Part shown: positions 36,967-45,910 of the stretch, piece by piece | Position numbering within the stretch: position 1 is the stretch's first letter | How the letters are laid out: the number at the start of each line of letters is the position of its first letter | NCBI GenBank assembly: GCA_023439545.1 | Contig: JAEXNT010000010.1 | Coordinates: 1-64,000 of the forward strand | Source: Bacillota bacterium | Lineage (GTDB): Bacteria; Bacillota; Clostridia; Acetivibrionales; DTU013 | Length of the DNA stretch: 64,000 nucleotides | Reading direction: 5' to 3' | Translations under genes and position numbers: made by a program | Notes under the pieces: generated by a model | What the model was told of the DNA's origin: nothing | Databases searched by the model: none | What the model saw: the letters and a program-made list of their open reading frames with translations, nothing else

Positions 36967-38904
36967 TTACTTGGTTGTTGTCAGCCCGAACCCGTATGGA
37001 AACAATGGCTTTTTACCGCTCCCGTCATCAACATTTATGGGCAGCTGTTTTACGTCAGCCGGCCAGGTGAACGATAGCTTGCCGGTAAAAGGATATTTTC
37101 CGTAAAGAACCTCCGCAACGGCGTCTCCCTCAGATCCGGGAAGCCATGCCGCCACAAAAGCGTCCCAATTATTTATTTCATCCGTAACGATCCTGGGCCT
37201 CCCCGATACGAGTATTGTTATTACCGGTAAACCGGTGGATTCGGCTTCCTCCATAGCGTTTTCATTATCGTACATCGCCATGCCGTTGAACAATCCCAAA
37301 TCACCGTCGTCGCCAATATATTCCGCATATGGTTTTTCACCAATCACAACTACCGCCACGTCGGCATTCTTAGCATCTTTTTTATCTGTAATAATTGTGC
37401 CGCCGTTTTCCAGCGCTATTTTCCTGAAACCATCCAGAATCGTGGAACCCTCCGTCCATTTAATTCTGTTAAAGTCCGTACCACCCTGCCAGCTAACTGT
37501 CCAACCGCCGCATTGTACTCCCACATTATCTGCAGCAGGACCGGTTACAAAAATTTTGGCTCCTTTTTTCAAGGGAAGAATATTATCCTTATTCTTTAAA
37601 AGTACTAGGGATTCTCTCACGGCTTTTTTTGCTATCTCTCTGCTCTCGGCGGAACCCAGCTTTTTTACAGCCAGGTCCCGATTGCCCAAAGGTTTCTCAA
37701 ACAGACCCATCTCAAGTTTGACTCTTAAGATCCTCCTGACCGCATCATTTATCCTCTGCTCTTTTATCTCACCCTTTTTAGCCGCCTTCTTAATTTCATC
37801 TATGGTTTCTCTCCAGTGGTTTGCTTCCATAAACATATCTACGCCGGCATTTACCGATGCAACGACCTGGCTGTGGAAGTCCTCCTCCTTTAGCTGGTGA
37901 AGCGCTTCATAATCTGAAATTACAAAGCCTTTGAAACCCAGCTCACCTTTTAAAACATCCTGAATAAGGTATTTGTTTTCATGATTTTTAACTTCGTTCC
38001 AACTGCTGAAAGAAACCATTACAGTCTTGACGCCGGCTTTTACAGCCTTCTCGTATCCCAAAACATGAATCTTCCTCAGTTCCTCCTCGGAAATTTCGGC
38101 ATCTCCCTGGTCGATGGCATGAGTACCGTCTCCTGTATTCCACCCCGTACCGCCATCGGCTGCATAGTGTTTTGCCGTCGCTGCGATACCGTATTCATCC
38201 TGCATTGTTTTGATATATGGCACTAAAAGCTTGCCCACCAAATCCGGGTTTTCGCTGTAGCTTTCATAAGTCCTGCCCCATCTTTCGTCCCGTGCGACAG
38301 CTATGCACGGGGCGAAATTCCAGTTTACGCCGGTTGCAATCATCTCCCGTGACGTTATATCTGCTATTTCTTTCATAAGTTCAGGGTCTCCCGCTGCTCC
38401 AAGTCCGATATTGTGAGGGAATACAACCGCCCCGTATACGGTATTGTGGCCATGTACCGCATCAACGCCGTATATTATCGGAATTCCAAGCCGTGTTGAC
38501 ATGGCGGCATCCTGATACTCTTTACACATGTCTATCCAGTCTTCCATGGTATTTGTTCCGGGATATGATCCGCCTCCGCTCAGGACAGATCCGATAAAGT
38601 ATTTTTTTGCCTCGTAAGGTGAAACAGTATGTCTTTCTCCCTGGACCATTTGCCCTGCCTTTTCGTCTAGCGTCATTTTTCCCAGCAAAGAGTTTAGTCT
38701 ATCCTCAATAAAGGCGCCGTCATTCTGCCCCCTTTGAGCATTATACGGCTCCGTTTTATCTTGCGCAGTTGCTGTAACCATGGCGGCAACAGAGGTCTGG
38801 GATGCTTTGGCAGTTGCGTTCGCGCTCTGGCAAGCCGCCGACTGAGACAATACTAAAACGCAAGCCAGGAGAATTAAACCGATTTCCTTTAACTTTCTCA
38901 TCAT
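36967..38904 (-). CDS. Glycoside hydrolase family 3 beta-glucosidase, lipoprotein
   Basis: A 645-residue protein with a signal peptide ending in lipobox SAAC (Cys25). The (beta/alpha)8 domain carries the substrate-binding KHYAADGGT motif and the nucleophile Asp331 in GFVISDYEAL. The second alpha/beta sandwich domain (about 430-640) includes VTGPAADNVGVQCGGWT, typical of ExoP/BglX-like enzymes that act on cello-oligosaccharides or beta-glucans. It should be surface-anchored. It converges with the esterase gene across a 22-bp gap. GGTGAGGGT precedes the ATG. Confidence 0.93.
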   Translation of the reverse strand: MMRKLKEIGLILLACVLVLSQSAACQSANATAKASQTSVAAMVTATAQDKTEPYNAQRGQNDGAFIEDRLNSLLGKMTLDEKAGQMVQGERHTVSPYEAKKYFIGSVLSGGGSYPGTNTMEDWIDMCKEYQDAAMSTRLGIPIIYGVDAVHGHNTVYGAVVFPHNIGLGAAGDPELMKEIADITSREMIATGVNWNFAPCIAVARDERWGRTYESYSENPDLVGKLLVPYIKTMQDEYGIAATAKHYAADGGTGWNTGDGTHAIDQGDAEISEEELRKIHVLGYEKAVKAGVKTVMVSFSSWNEVKNHENKYLIQDVLKGELGFKGFVISDYEALHQLKEEDFHSQVVASVNAGVDMFMEANHWRETIDEIKKAAKKGEIKEQRINDAVRRILRVKLEMGLFEKPLGNRDLAVKKLGSAESREIAKKAVRESLVLLKNKDNILPLKKGAKIFVTGPAADNVGVQCGGWTVSWQGGTDFNRIKWTEGSTILDGFRKIALENGGTIITDKKDAKNADVAVVVIGEKPYAEYIGDDGDLGLFNGMAMYDNENAMEEAESTGLPVITILVSGRPRIVTDEINNWDAFVAAWLPGSEGDAVAEVLYGKYPFTGKLSFTWPADVKQLPINVDDGSGKKPLFPYGFGLTTTK

Positions 38905-39282
38905 ACCCTCACCTTTTCCAAATATTTCATAAATTTATTCTGCTCCTCGGATTGGGGTATTAACAGTAGTCTGTTTTCAGGTGTTTGGTGGATTTTTTTC
39001 AGGCACACATCATTGCAGATGAAAAGCAGGCAATTCCATGCTGAATTGCAGCTTTTGCACAAATTCAGATTGTACGCTTCATGCGGTTTGACCGGCCGGC
39101 AATCCGCAGCCGGTCCTGCCCAAGCCCGGAGACTTGGACAGGGCGCAAAATGCTTGATCTGCGTTGCGCAGATAACTTCAGATTACGAATTAGCGTAATC
39201 TGTTTTATAATCGGAGTGAGTAGATTTGAATCAGAGTCCTCTTTGTTAGCTTATTGGTTCTAGTGTCGAAATACCTTTTGGA
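38905..39282. other. Intergenic region with a cluster of hairpins
   Basis: No gene is seen. Three perfect or near-perfect inverted repeats follow each other: GACCGGCCGGC...GCAGCCGGTC (about 39089-39114), ATCTGCG-TTG-CGCAGAT (39158-39174) and CAGATTACG...CGTAATCTG followed by TTTT (39179-39205). The last could be a plus-strand terminator. Confidence 0.45.
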
Positions 39283-39311
39283 TTGTAGAAATATGGTATT
39301 GGGTGTATAAT
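39283..39311 (+). promoter_or_regulatory. Promoter of the TM2-domain gene
   Basis: TTGTAG (39283-39288) and TATAAT (39306-39311) are separated by 17 bp. The gene's GGGGG ribosome site follows at 39331. Confidence 0.55.
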
Positions 39312-39344
39312 GATGGGAAATAAACTATTAGGGGGCGAATATCT

Positions 39345-39794
39345 GTGAATTGCTATAATCATCCTGATAGGGATGCTCAAGCAGCATGCGTATACTGTGG
39401 TAAGCTATTTTGCCATGAATGCATAATAGAGGTTAATGGCAAAATGTACTGTAAAGCCGATATCGGTAACGTAATAAAAGAAGCAAAGGATGAGGCTGCT
39501 GCTGCAAGGGTATCCACGCCGGCCATAAGTATTAATAACGTAAACAATAATACAAACCAAAATACTAATAACGTCGGAGGTACAGCGAACTATCCATATA
39601 AAAGTAAACTTGTCGCTGCTTTACTGTGCTTCTTTTTAGGTTATTTAGGGGTACATAGGTTCTATGTCGGTAAAATTGGGACAGGTGTAATCTGGTTCCT
39701 CACGCTTGGCTTCGGTGGAATCGGGGTCCTGATAGATTTTATTGTAATTCTTATAGGCGGTTTCCGTGATAAGGCAAATATGCCTTTAAATTGA
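39345..39794 (+). CDS. B-box-type zinc finger/TM2-domain membrane protein
   Basis: A 149-residue protein starting with GTG. The first 40 residues form a B-box-like zinc finger (Cys3, His6, Cys15, Cys18, Cys23, Cys26, Cys36). An Asn/Thr-rich linker (about 62-80) leads to a TM2 domain: two helices (about 88-105 and 112-136) with the LCFFLGYLGVHRFYVGKIGTG signature. TM2 proteins are widespread and of unclear function. A GGGGGCG site lies 9 bases before the start. It is monocistronic with its own promoter. Confidence 0.85.
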   Translation: MNCYNHPDRDAQAACVYCGKLFCHECIIEVNGKMYCKADIGNVIKEAKDEAAAARVSTPAISINNVNNNTNQNTNNVGGTANYPYKSKLVAALLCFFLGYLGVHRFYVGKIGTGVIWFLTLGFGGIGVLIDFIVILIGGFRDKANMPLN

Positions 39795-39917
39795 CTCATT
39801 AACAGATGCATATGGCATGAAATTAATATAAAGTTTATACGATAAAGCGGTGCGAATTCGGTCGATAATTCGATTAAGAATTCGGCTAAGTTGGTTTTGC
39901 AGTGATGGAGTAATTAA

Positions 39918-39955
39918 AAAATAGCCTGTTACAATTTCTTGTGATAGGCTATTTT
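39918..39955. terminator. Terminator next to tRNA-like scar A
   Basis: AAAATAGCCT (39918-39927) pairs with AGGCTATTTT (39946-39955), A-rich on one side and T-rich on the other. Like the terminator beside the intact tRNA-Pro gene, it lies just outside the tRNA 3' end. Confidence 0.7.
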
Positions 39956-39959
39956 ACTA

Positions 39960-40003
39960 TGGTTGGAGCGGCTGGTTCGAACCAGTGGTCTCTTGGTCTC
40001 GAA
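39960..40003 (-). repeat. tRNA 3'-end-like scar A (diverged attachment site)
   Basis: Minus-strand sequence from the anticodon loop through a canonical T-arm (GGTTCGAACC) to ...CCAACCA resembles the 3' part of the tRNA-Pro at 51077-51152 over about 44 nt with several differences. The 5' half of the tRNA is absent. It is probably an old att site. Confidence 0.6.
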
Positions 40004-40224
40004 TTATTTCGCTAAAGAATTCACATTTAAAGTTGAATAGATGGTATTCATTACGTGCAATACGGATTATAAAGTGAGAGAAATGCAATAGTTATCGGAA
40101 GGCTATCAACAGATAACCGTAAGTTTTTCAATAATTTTAAAATAGTTCTTGAAAAAAATTTTAAATCGATCTATCCTTTGTTTCAAGGATATCCTTTATA
40201 AACTTAAGGGAGAGAATTGATTGT

Positions 40225-41199
40225 ATGAATCAAGAAAATATCATAAGGCTTGAAAAAACAATAAACAGCGATTATAGCAATATCGCGGGCATCATTGTAC
40301 AAAAAAACGGCATAAAATTATATGAAAACTACTTTGGCGGATATACCGCCAATACCGCCTTTCACGTGTTTTCGGTGACAAAGAGTATTATTTCCGCACT
40401 TATCGGCATTGCCATTGATAAAGGTTATATCAGGAGCATCGATCAAAGGGTACTGGACTTTTTTCCGGATTACACGCCAAAGCGAGGCGAAAAGACGGCG
40501 CAGCGCGTCATGTTACGGGATATGCTGACAATGACCACCCCGTTCAAATACAAGTCGCCGCCATATACGAAGTATTTTTCAAGTGAGAACTGGGTAAAGA
40601 GCGCCCTTGATCTTTTGGGCGGCAGGGGAGAGATCGGCCGGTTCCGGTACACGCCCCTAATAGGGCCGGATATATTCTCGGGTATCCTTACAAACGTGAC
40701 CGGACAGTCCGTGCTCGAATTCGCATATGAAAATCTGTTTTCTCCTCTGGGGATAGATGTCACGCAGAATGTGGTTTTTCACAGCAAAGAAGAACAGCTT
40801 TCCATTATGAAGGATCATCATGAAAGCGGATGGGTCGCCGACCCGCAGGGGATAAATACGGCAGCCTGGGGACTATTCATAACAACTGCGGATATGGCAA
40901 AAATCGGGCAGCTGTATCTGAACCGGGGAGTATGGAACGGCAGGCAGCTCGTATCTGCCGAATGGATCGACGAGAGCACGACCGGGCACAGCCGCTGGGA
41001 CAAGTTTCTCTATGGTTATCTGTGGTGGATTGTTGACGGAAGTGAGCACAGCTACGCTGCATTGGGAGACGGCGGGAATGTGATCTATGTCAACCCGGCA
41101 AAAAATCTGGTCTTAGCCATTGCTTCGCTTTTCAAACCGTACGCAAAGGACAGAATCGAATTTATCAAAAAATATATCGAACCTATATTTGAGGATTAA
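40225..41199 (+). CDS. Beta-lactamase-fold serine hydrolase
   Basis: A 324-residue protein of the class C beta-lactamase/AmpH-EstB fold. The catalytic Ser50-x-x-Lys53 is in FSVTKSI. No signal peptide is visible, so it is probably cytoplasmic. The family includes esterases, DD-peptidases and amidases, so resistance should not be assumed. AGGGAGAG precedes the ATG. It lies between tRNA-derived scars A and B and may be cargo of a lost element. Confidence 0.82.
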   Translation: MNQENIIRLEKTINSDYSNIAGIIVQKNGIKLYENYFGGYTANTAFHVFSVTKSIISALIGIAIDKGYIRSIDQRVLDFFPDYTPKRGEKTAQRVMLRDMLTMTTPFKYKSPPYTKYFSSENWVKSALDLLGGRGEIGRFRYTPLIGPDIFSGILTNVTGQSVLEFAYENLFSPLGIDVTQNVVFHSKEEQLSIMKDHHESGWVADPQGINTAAWGLFITTADMAKIGQLYLNRGVWNGRQLVSAEWIDESTTGHSRWDKFLYGYLWWIVDGSEHSYAALGDGGNVIYVNPAKNLVLAIASLFKPYAKDRIEFIKKYIEPIFED

Positions 41200-41219
41200 G
41201 TATATTAGTCAGTTGGCCA

Positions 41220-41306
41220 TCCCGTTAGTACAAAACCTTCATTTCAGGGCATAAAAAGAGCGGCTTTCATTTACTGAAACCCGCTTTTTTTTATGTAGTT
41301 AGAGTG
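41220..41306. repeat. Scar B: copy of the tRNA-Pro downstream flank
   Basis: This stretch repeats 50991-51086 (CCCGTTAGTACAAAA, CTTCATTTCAGGGCATAAAA, a GCGG...CCCGC terminator hairpin, then TTATGTAGTTAGAGTG) with point differences and loss of one TTAGTACAAAA unit. Homology fades where the tRNA would begin. It marks a further past insertion or duplication at this site. Confidence 0.75.
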
Positions 41307-41436
41307 GTCTTGTGGGATTTATGAAGAAACCTCAGTAGAATCAATGGTTTAAGACAATCTTGAAGCAGCATTTATTAGATTCGATAATATCGTAATTATT
41401 TGCAGGTAAAATTTCATTACATTTATGTTGTGATCG

Positions 41437-41766
41437 TTATAGCTTTCCATCTGGCGGTTCAAATACAGGTTTTTCGTCTGGCAGCAATGCCCTCATGTGA
41501 GCATTCATATCATCAAAACTCTTTGTATTTATTTGAATGCGTTTCCCGAGACGAGCAGCGAGATTATAGGCAAAATCCCTGCAAGCATCCCTGTCGTACA
41601 ACTGGATGGTGCTCAAACGCATCACATCTACGCCCTGTCTTTCAAGAATAGCAGATCGCATCACATCTTTACCCTGTTCCGACGGGCTGCTATGATAAGC
41701 GAAACTTTCATATTCGACTGGCTTTGGTATGAAAACCTTTGCAATGTAAGGACACTGAAAAACCAC
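41437..41766 (-). pseudogene. C-terminal fragment of an endonuclease-like (DUF559-like) protein
   Basis: A 109-residue reading frame looks coding: VEYESFAYHSS, then QGVDVMRLSTIQLYD and LAARLGKRIQI, resembling the C-terminal restriction-endonuclease-like domain found in Clostridia. There is no ribosome site, and the frame runs into a terminator hairpin at its 5' end, so the N-terminal part has been lost. It sits in the tRNA accretion zone. The family assignment is by eye and modest. Confidence 0.5.
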
Positions 41767-41791
41767 TGTTTTTATGAAGCAGTGGTTTTTT
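41758..41791. terminator. Terminator-like hairpin
   Basis: AAAAACCACTG (41758-41768) pairs with CAGTGGTTTTTT (41780-41791). It is usable in either direction. Confidence 0.65.
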
Positions 41792-41871
41792 AGTGTAGTT
41801 ATAAAATTATTTTCATCCTTCCAGCCTTGGTAAAGAACAGCCTGAAGGTATAGACAATTGTAGCTAAAATC

Positions 41872-44202
41872 TCATCTGGCCTTGGCAGTTACTGTATACA
41901 AGTCTTGTTTCGAATCATATGTCATAACTACCTTTATTTCAGAAGTATTCCATAAATACCCGATAAATGGCTTCACTTTTTTATATGCCATTCTGAAAGT
42001 AACTTTAAAGCCGTCGATCCAATAAAACTTTCTAAGAAGATATGCTCTTAATTCTTCTTGAGACTTTATTTTCATCCCGTCAATTTCAGGATATAGTATT
42101 TCATCAGGAACACCCATAAAAGGTGTGTGATCCTTCATAAACGTAAATTTATCCACCAAAAAGTATTTATACGAGATTTTCTTTGTATCACCATCATCCC
42201 AGGTAGTGTCGACAAACTTCCATTGCCCGTTCAGGTATACAACGTTCCATGCATGGCCGGCTGACGACGTGATAACATCGCCGCCTTCAAAAGTACATGG
42301 AATGGATGCCCTGTCACACAGGTATTCAAACAACATTGCATAATCTCCACATATACCTCGTCCTTTTTCAATGGATTTCAGCAAATTCTCCGGAGTTTCC
42401 TCATCAGTATAATTGGAATCGTATGTTATATATGTTACCACGTAATCATGAATCGCTTTAACTTTTTGTTCTGCCGTCATATTGGGCTTGATGATTTTAG
42501 CCAGAACAGGATCAAGTTTTGAATATATCTTCTTATGTATGGAATCAATCTGCATGTTCATATCCGCTTTTTCATCGGATTTTAGTACGCGTGGTTCAAT
42601 TTTATACTGCAGTTCAGGTCCGTAAAGCCCGTCATCAAAATCAATATATTTAACGCCGTTCTTAAACGTAAATTTTATTCCATTTTCAGGAGTAAAAAAT
42701 TCCAAAAGGGCACATCCCGTGTCGATTCTCATGTAGCTTCCGTTTCTTTTGATATTGCCTATTGCAGAATCCCTAAATACGTCCTGTATATATTCTTCGA
42801 TCTGCTCCGTGTTTTCAAACTGCAAATGCACAGTATTTTTTCCTATTACAATTTTGGATGGATCATTCAAATATATCGGGGCGTTATAACCCCTGATATT
42901 GATGAATCTAAATTTATATCTGTCTGTAATCGCATCCTGCCTTGTATACGTACTTTGAGGCTCGAAGTTAGCTCCGATTGTTTTTATGCCATCCCTAAGG
43001 CAATTTGCTACTACTACCTGATCCGCTAACGGGATCTTTAAATAATCATCAATCCTCAACGTATCTGAAACGCCCGATTCTTGATATAATACACCATTTA
43101 TCAGCCATCTTGCCGCCTCGAGCCTGTTAAGCGGCTTGTTCAAATCCCTGGTGTCATCTATCATCCCATATATGAATGCATTTTTTATATAATCAGGTAC
43201 ATCTGGGTCAATTATACCTTCTTCAATCTCTATTTTCTCATTGACTTCTTTCGACTCAAAATACAGTCTTGCGAGCTCTTCCAGTGTTATTGCCTTATTG
43301 AATCCCGAGGCAAAATATTCGGATATTTCTCCATCATTTAGCATTTCTGCTATTTCATTTCTAACATCCGATGCTGGCACATCTTGAAATGGATAGTATT
43401 CAATCTTTTTTTCGTCTTCTCTGTTTTTTTGAAGACCCTCAATCATGTCTTGGTAATCTTGAATGATTGACTCCAATGATTCCGAGCCATCATATTTTGT
43501 TGCATCGGATTCATATATAGACCGATGGATTCCAGCAATAGCCGATGCAGCAACAATTTTTGAAGGTTTCAGCTCTTTAAACAGACGGTCTGTTCTGTCA
43601 GGCAGATTCTCTAAAATCTCCGGGCTGATCTTATTTCCTGTTTGTATAGACTGCTGGATATATCTTGCTACATCGCTCTTTACCTCCAAATCAGCCTGAC
43701 TCACTTCATCCTTTTGAGTACCCATGTTTGCAAAATTGCCCGTTAAATTATCAAACCTTTCAAAATCGCGGTCACTTACTCCAAAAGATAAATAAACCGA
43801 TTTCTGATCCTTCTCGTATTGAAAGAATACCTTGTTTGTTTTGGTACCTTCTATAAGCTGAGTTGAAATCTTTTTATAATCCTCTTTGGTCAATCCGCCA
43901 AGTTCCTCTTCCTTCAGCTCAATTTTATACTTTATTTCATTGAGCACCTCTGTAACTGCCGCCTTAATTGCAGCATCGGACATTTTAGGCAGCATTTTGG
44001 CTTTAAAATCTGTTTTCCCTCCACGAGTGATTTCCAGGGTATAATTCCGTTGCTCGCCTGCCATAAAAACTTTTTCAAGCTGTGCAAAGGCCGTATCAAG
44101 CGCGCTGTTGTTTGTAAAACAAGATGCGGCAGATGCGGCAAAAACCAGAGAACTATTAAATAGGAATACCAAAACCAGTATAACCGCGCTAATTTTTCTC
44201 AT
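41872..44202 (-). CDS. Secreted transglutaminase-like protein with SLH-like region
   Basis: A 776-residue protein with a cleavable signal peptide (about 1-25). Residues about 270-440 resemble degenerate S-layer homology repeats (YPFQDVPASDVRNEIAEMLNDGEI and LNRLEAARWLIN). A transglutaminase-like domain occupies about 590-700: Cys in GRGICGDYAMLFEYLC, His in GHAWNVVYL, Asp in FVDTTWDD. It is likely wall-associated, with a peptidase-like or cross-linking activity of unknown substrate. GAGGAGA precedes the ATG. It lies between scars B and C and ends about 470 bp from scar C. Confidence 0.85.
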   Translation of the reverse strand: MRKISAVILVLVFLFNSSLVFAASAASCFTNNSALDTAFAQLEKVFMAGEQRNYTLEITRGGKTDFKAKMLPKMSDAAIKAAVTEVLNEIKYKIELKEEELGGLTKEDYKKISTQLIEGTKTNKVFFQYEKDQKSVYLSFGVSDRDFERFDNLTGNFANMGTQKDEVSQADLEVKSDVARYIQQSIQTGNKISPEILENLPDRTDRLFKELKPSKIVAASAIAGIHRSIYESDATKYDGSESLESIIQDYQDMIEGLQKNREDEKKIEYYPFQDVPASDVRNEIAEMLNDGEISEYFASGFNKAITLEELARLYFESKEVNEKIEIEEGIIDPDVPDYIKNAFIYGMIDDTRDLNKPLNRLEAARWLINGVLYQESGVSDTLRIDDYLKIPLADQVVVANCLRDGIKTIGANFEPQSTYTRQDAITDRYKFRFINIRGYNAPIYLNDPSKIVIGKNTVHLQFENTEQIEEYIQDVFRDSAIGNIKRNGSYMRIDTGCALLEFFTPENGIKFTFKNGVKYIDFDDGLYGPELQYKIEPRVLKSDEKADMNMQIDSIHKKIYSKLDPVLAKIIKPNMTAEQKVKAIHDYVVTYITYDSNYTDEETPENLLKSIEKGRGICGDYAMLFEYLCDRASIPCTFEGGDVITSSAGHAWNVVYLNGQWKFVDTTWDDGDTKKISYKYFLVDKFTFMKDHTPFMGVPDEILYPEIDGMKIKSQEELRAYLLRKFYWIDGFKVTFRMAYKKVKPFIGYLWNTSEIKVVMTYDSKQDLYTVTAKAR

Positions 44203-44668
44203 AAGTTTCTCCTCAGAATCAAATTTTTTTGCTAAATGCTGTTGAAAATAAGCCCACTATATAATATATCGCCGGCAGGCTTATTTCCCGTATTGATTTT
44301 TGCATCGCTTATTCATCACAATGTGTAGCGTAGAAATTGTTTTATTTCAGCTTAAAGTAAATTTTTGCTTTTTCAGTATCCTTCTCAACCACTTTACTAA
44401 GCGCCCTCCAAGTTCTATATTTGTTAATAGACTTGTACATTGATATTTTTCAATGTTTGATTTAAAGCAATTCTAGCATAATGATCTTGTTCTGTAAATT
44501 CCTATTAAGATCTAAATGGCAGAATAGCAAAATCGCGAACCTAAATGAATGAGTAATTTGTCAGTGAGAGAAACTACGGTTGACATCCTTATATAATGAA
44601 TTTGTTGAGATATGCTAACAGGTTTGCTAACACGCAAGTAGTTTACCTTAATTAAATACCCATAAATA
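44203..44668. other. Gene-free AT-rich stretch
   Basis: No convincing ORF is seen. It holds the upstream region of the transglutaminase gene and decayed-looking DNA before scar C. Confidence 0.4.
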
Positions 44669-44700
44669 AAACCCTTGAAGATTAGTATCCTCAAGGGTTT
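44669..44700. terminator. Terminator beside tRNA scar C
   Basis: AAACCCTTGA (44669-44678) pairs with TCAAGGGTTT (44691-44700). It is placed relative to the tRNA 3' end as at 51041-51074. Confidence 0.7.
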
Positions 44701-44705
44701 TACTG

Positions 44706-44750
44706 TGGTCGGAGTGACTGGATTTGAACCAGCGGCCTCTTGGTCCCGAA
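44706..44750 (-). repeat. Scar C: att site identical to the tRNA-Pro 3' end
   Basis: The 45 bp at 44706-44750 match 51077-51121 exactly, covering CCA, acceptor strand, T-arm, variable loop and the 3' side of the anticodon stem-loop. Homology ends inside the anticodon arm. This is the far attachment site of the element at 44.7-51.1 kb. Confidence 0.88.
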
Positions 44751-44865
44751 TTGAGCGAAGTATGTTTTAGATAGACTTATCAAATCCTAAAAGGCCTTAA
44801 ATACAAGGGGTTTAGCGACCGTACTTTTTAGTTGGTATTAGTTGACGATATCTATTTTGAATCTG

Positions 44866-44885
44866 GTTAGTACAAAATTAGTACA
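44866..44885. repeat. Integrase arm-type repeat near the left att
   Basis: GTTAGTACAAAATTAGTACA occurs here and identically at 50995-51014, just inside the other att. It contains two TTAGTACA units. It is a likely arm-type integrase binding site. Confidence 0.65.
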
Positions 44886-44897
44886 TAAGTTTTATAC

Positions 44898-45668
44898 TTA
44901 GCATCTTGATACAATTTTTTCGATCGCGTCTCTAATATGGCGACTAAAAATATATGAACTATCTTCTTGTTTTAAAAGGTTATTCAAGCTTTCAATATGT
45001 TCTAATCCTCCGTTATTTCCAATAACGAATATAGCTGGAATACAAGCATCTTCGTCAGATAAAGAATTACAAGCTATCTCTAATATCGAATCATCACCTA
45101 TATACCATAGATACTCAATGGCATATGATCTTAATAGATAATCTCCTGAAACCGCGATTGTATGCACTTCGTCTATGTTCATATCTCGAAACTTATTTTT
45201 AATAAAATCAAAGTGCCAATTTAAAGAGACTCTTTTGGGCAAAGAAATGTTTGCATTATATTTTTCCATTTGGAATTTACTAAAAATGAAATCCAAATAC
45301 CCATCTGCAAGCTGGATTCGCAAATGATAATTATGGCGTTTAGATTTTTTATTAATTTCAGCAAGTCTAGCACTGTTCTTAAATCTGCCGTTTAAATATT
45401 CTGCGTAAGTACCAAAATTATCTCTTTGATATTCAAAATAATAGCAGTTTATAAAGCACAGTTTATAAGTATAATTTTTGTCTGTTACATACTTTTCCCA
45501 ATCGTGTGAAGGCCATTCCCTTTCACAAGAGAGCTCTATCTGTATGAGTTTTCCTTCATTTAGGATCTTAATTTCAGTAATAACACTGTCATGAAAATAA
45601 TCATAAAAAATAAAGTTTCGAAGATATCTATCCTTTATTTCTTTTGTTTCATGTTCATAGTTATACAT
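44898..45668 (-). CDS. Unknown cargo protein with HEAT-like C-terminus
   Basis: A 256-residue protein I do not recognise. The N-terminal part (about 1-170) is rich in aromatic residues and includes FHDSVITEIKI, a phrase seen in small immunity-type proteins. The C-terminal part (about 175-250) looks like two or three short helical HEAT-type repeats (RSYAIEYLWYIGDDSILEIACNSL and PAIFVIGNNGGLEHIESL). No signal or membrane helix is seen. AAGGAGAC lies 8 bases before the ATG. It is much more AT-rich than the chromosome and lies just inside the left att, so it is cargo. Defence or immunity is only a guess. Confidence 0.6.
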   Translation of the reverse strand: MYNYEHETKEIKDRYLRNFIFYDYFHDSVITEIKILNEGKLIQIELSCEREWPSHDWEKYVTDKNYTYKLCFINCYYFEYQRDNFGTYAEYLNGRFKNSARLAEINKKSKRHNYHLRIQLADGYLDFIFSKFQMEKYNANISLPKRVSLNWHFDFIKNKFRDMNIDEVHTIAVSGDYLLRSYAIEYLWYIGDDSILEIACNSLSDEDACIPAIFVIGNNGGLEHIESLNNLLKQEDSSYIFSRHIRDAIEKIVSRC

Positions 45669-45866
45669 ATAAAAAGTCTCCTTAAAATGCTAATAATAAT
45701 AAGCTATAGCAACTACCTATAAATCTAATGTTATATTGTGGTAATCAACAAGTCAAGAAAACAACATATCATGAGTCAATTATTTAATATATAAAAAGAA
45801 TATATCGAGGTTAGGATTGAGGGGCTTGCGTGGCTGCCCTAGGCGAAATGATTATATATAAAAACA

Positions 45867-45899
45867 AGTGGTTCGGGGTCTCGTAGAGCCCGAACCACT
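45867..45899 (-). terminator. Terminator of the repressor gene
   Basis: AGTGGTTCGGG (45867-45877) pairs with CCCGAACCACT (45889-45899). The minus-strand tail is TTGTTTTTATAT. Confidence 0.8.
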
Positions 45900-45910
45900 C
45901 TTTGCATTCA

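Noticed and set aside
39960..40003. A separate tRNA gene with anticodon CGA
   Set aside because: Only the 3' half is present. The 5' half and acceptor partner are missing, and a tRNA-Ser would need a long variable arm. It is better read as an att scar.
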